NCBI GenBank assembly: GCA_033239525.1
Contig: BSYO01000004.1
Span: forward strand, 6,115,701 to 6,179,700
DNA length: 64,000 nt
Reading direction: 5' to 3'
DNA from: Nepenthes gracilis
Lineage: Eukaryota > Streptophyta > Magnoliopsida > Caryophyllales > Nepenthaceae
Below the pieces are notes generated by a model, which saw only the letters and a program-made list of their open reading frames with translations, was not told the DNA's origin and did not search any database. Positions 63,311 to 64,000 of the stretch are shown here, one piece after another (the first letter of the stretch is position 1; each line of letters opens with the position of its first letter). A program made the position numbers and the translations under genes.

Positions 63311-64000
63311 CCAAAGCGGCCCCAGTGGGTAAGACCCTTAAGGTCATTTCAAAACTCCAGTTGGACTGAGGCGGCCCTCAGGTAGGGCCCTTGAGGTCAT
63401 TCCAAAACTTCATTGTGTGGCCGGAAGAGGCGGCCTCGAGGTCATTTCAAAACTCGATCGTGACCGAGCGGTCCCAGGCCGGCCCTCGAGGTCATTCCAA
63501 AAACTCCTTTGCGACCGAGCGGCCCCCAGGGCGGCCCGAGGTCAAAACTTACGTGACCGAAATGTCCCTAGAGGTAAGCCCCGAGGTCATCAAAACTGGG
63601 CACTGACCGAGCGGTCTCTGTGAGGCCGGCCTCGAGGTCATCAAAACTCACCACACCGAGCGGTCCCGTGAGGCCGGCCTCGAGGTCATTCCAAAACTCC
63701 ATTGTGGACTGAAGCTATCCCAGAGGCCGGGCCCGAGGTCATCAAAAACTCAGTTAGGACCGAGCGGCCCAGCAGGCCGGCCCCCGAGGTCATCAAAACT
63801 TCCGCGACTTGCTGGTCCCCGAGGCCGGCCCCGAGGTTATTTCAAAACTCGGGTTGTGGACCGAGCGGTCCCAGAGGGCCCTTGATGTCATTTCAAAACT
63901 CAGTGTGGACTGAGCGGTCCAGTCAGGCCGGCCCGCGAGGTCATTCCAAAAACTCGGCCGTGACCGAGCGGTCCCGCAGGCCGGGCCCTCGAGGTCATCC
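63311..64000 (+). repeat. GC-rich tandem repeat, about 14 copies of 41-55 bp
   Basis: Each unit reads approximately GACCGAGCGGTCCC, then AGGCCGGCC, then CGAGGTCATTCCAAAACTC. Unit starts are near 63311, 63364, 63418, 63461, 63513, 63554, 63604, 63655, 63708, 63758, 63806, 63859, 63908 and 63961. Length varies through small indels. Open frames in the region are read-through of the repeat. Confidence 0.9.

Larger units (their letters stand above)
61236..64000 (+). mobile_element. Tat-like Gypsy / TR-GAG-type element, partial
   Basis: A single LTR, a decayed gag and a long GC-rich non-coding part with tandem repeats, continuing past the window end. No polymerase is visible between gag and the repeat region. 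Such an order is known from non-autonomous gag-only elements (TR-GAG) and from Tat/Ogre elements with tandem repeats between genes and 3' LTR. Confidence 0.65.

Noticed and set aside
1..64000. tRNA, rRNA or snRNA genes
   Set aside because: No cloverleaf, T-loop GTTCGAATC-type box or rRNA core sequence was seen. The tRNA-like words are retrotransposon primer binding sites.

Overview
The window is nuclear DNA from a flowering plant. The evidence is a 14-exon plant nucleobase-ascorbate transporter gene with canonical GT-AG introns, small three-exon CYSTM genes, very AT-rich intergenic DNA, and many plant-type LTR retrotransposon remnants with TG...CA ends and 5-bp target duplications. Species cannot be told from the sequence. 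Only three genes look intact: one NAT transporter and two CYSTM genes. Most long open frames elsewhere lie inside repeats.

Layout. 61-11189 (minus strand): a complete NAT gene, 14 exons totalling 1587 bp including the stop, 528 aa, running right to left. Introns 1 and 7 each hold a solo LTR of one family, and intron 12 holds a duplicated segment and a cluster of hairpins. 11190-13000: promoter, then AT-rich DNA. 13000-24660: CYSTM unit A, a short gene (83 aa) with a solo LTR in intron 2, another solo LTR one base after its stop codon, and a degenerate 5-kb Copia element in its 3' flank. 24780-29090: first block of an AT-rich tandem array with a monomer of about 314 bp. 29092-33930: CYSTM unit B (84 aa, best preserved), embedded in the array, with one solo LTR in its 3' flank. 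33935-47081: second array block, split by a solo LTR at 38538-39753. 47082-51714: an LTR of a related type with AAACT target duplication, itself broken by a Gypsy chromovirus-like segment on the minus strand. 51860-55400: unit C, a CYSTM pseudogene with an 84-bp module repeated five times in exon 2. 56060-56345: one stray array monomer. 56345-58160: a second chromovirus-like LTR segment (plus strand) with microsatellites. 58163-61228: unit D, a sister pseudogene of C that lacks exon 1 and carries a 461-bp TRIM element. 61236-64000: the start of a Tat-like Gypsy or TR-GAG element with an LTR, a decayed gag and about 14 GC-rich tandem repeats, running off the window.

Biologically, the window shows a housekeeping-type transporter next to a local CYSTM cluster of two plausible genes and two decayed copies, spread apart by an AT-rich satellite-like array and LTR insertions. 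The satellite array with an embedded gene copy, and the exon-2 module expansion in C and D followed by a shared Cys-to-stop change, are the most unusual features. Splice junctions, target duplications and repeat spacings were read by eye from the bases. Family assignments rest on recognised motifs, not on a database search.
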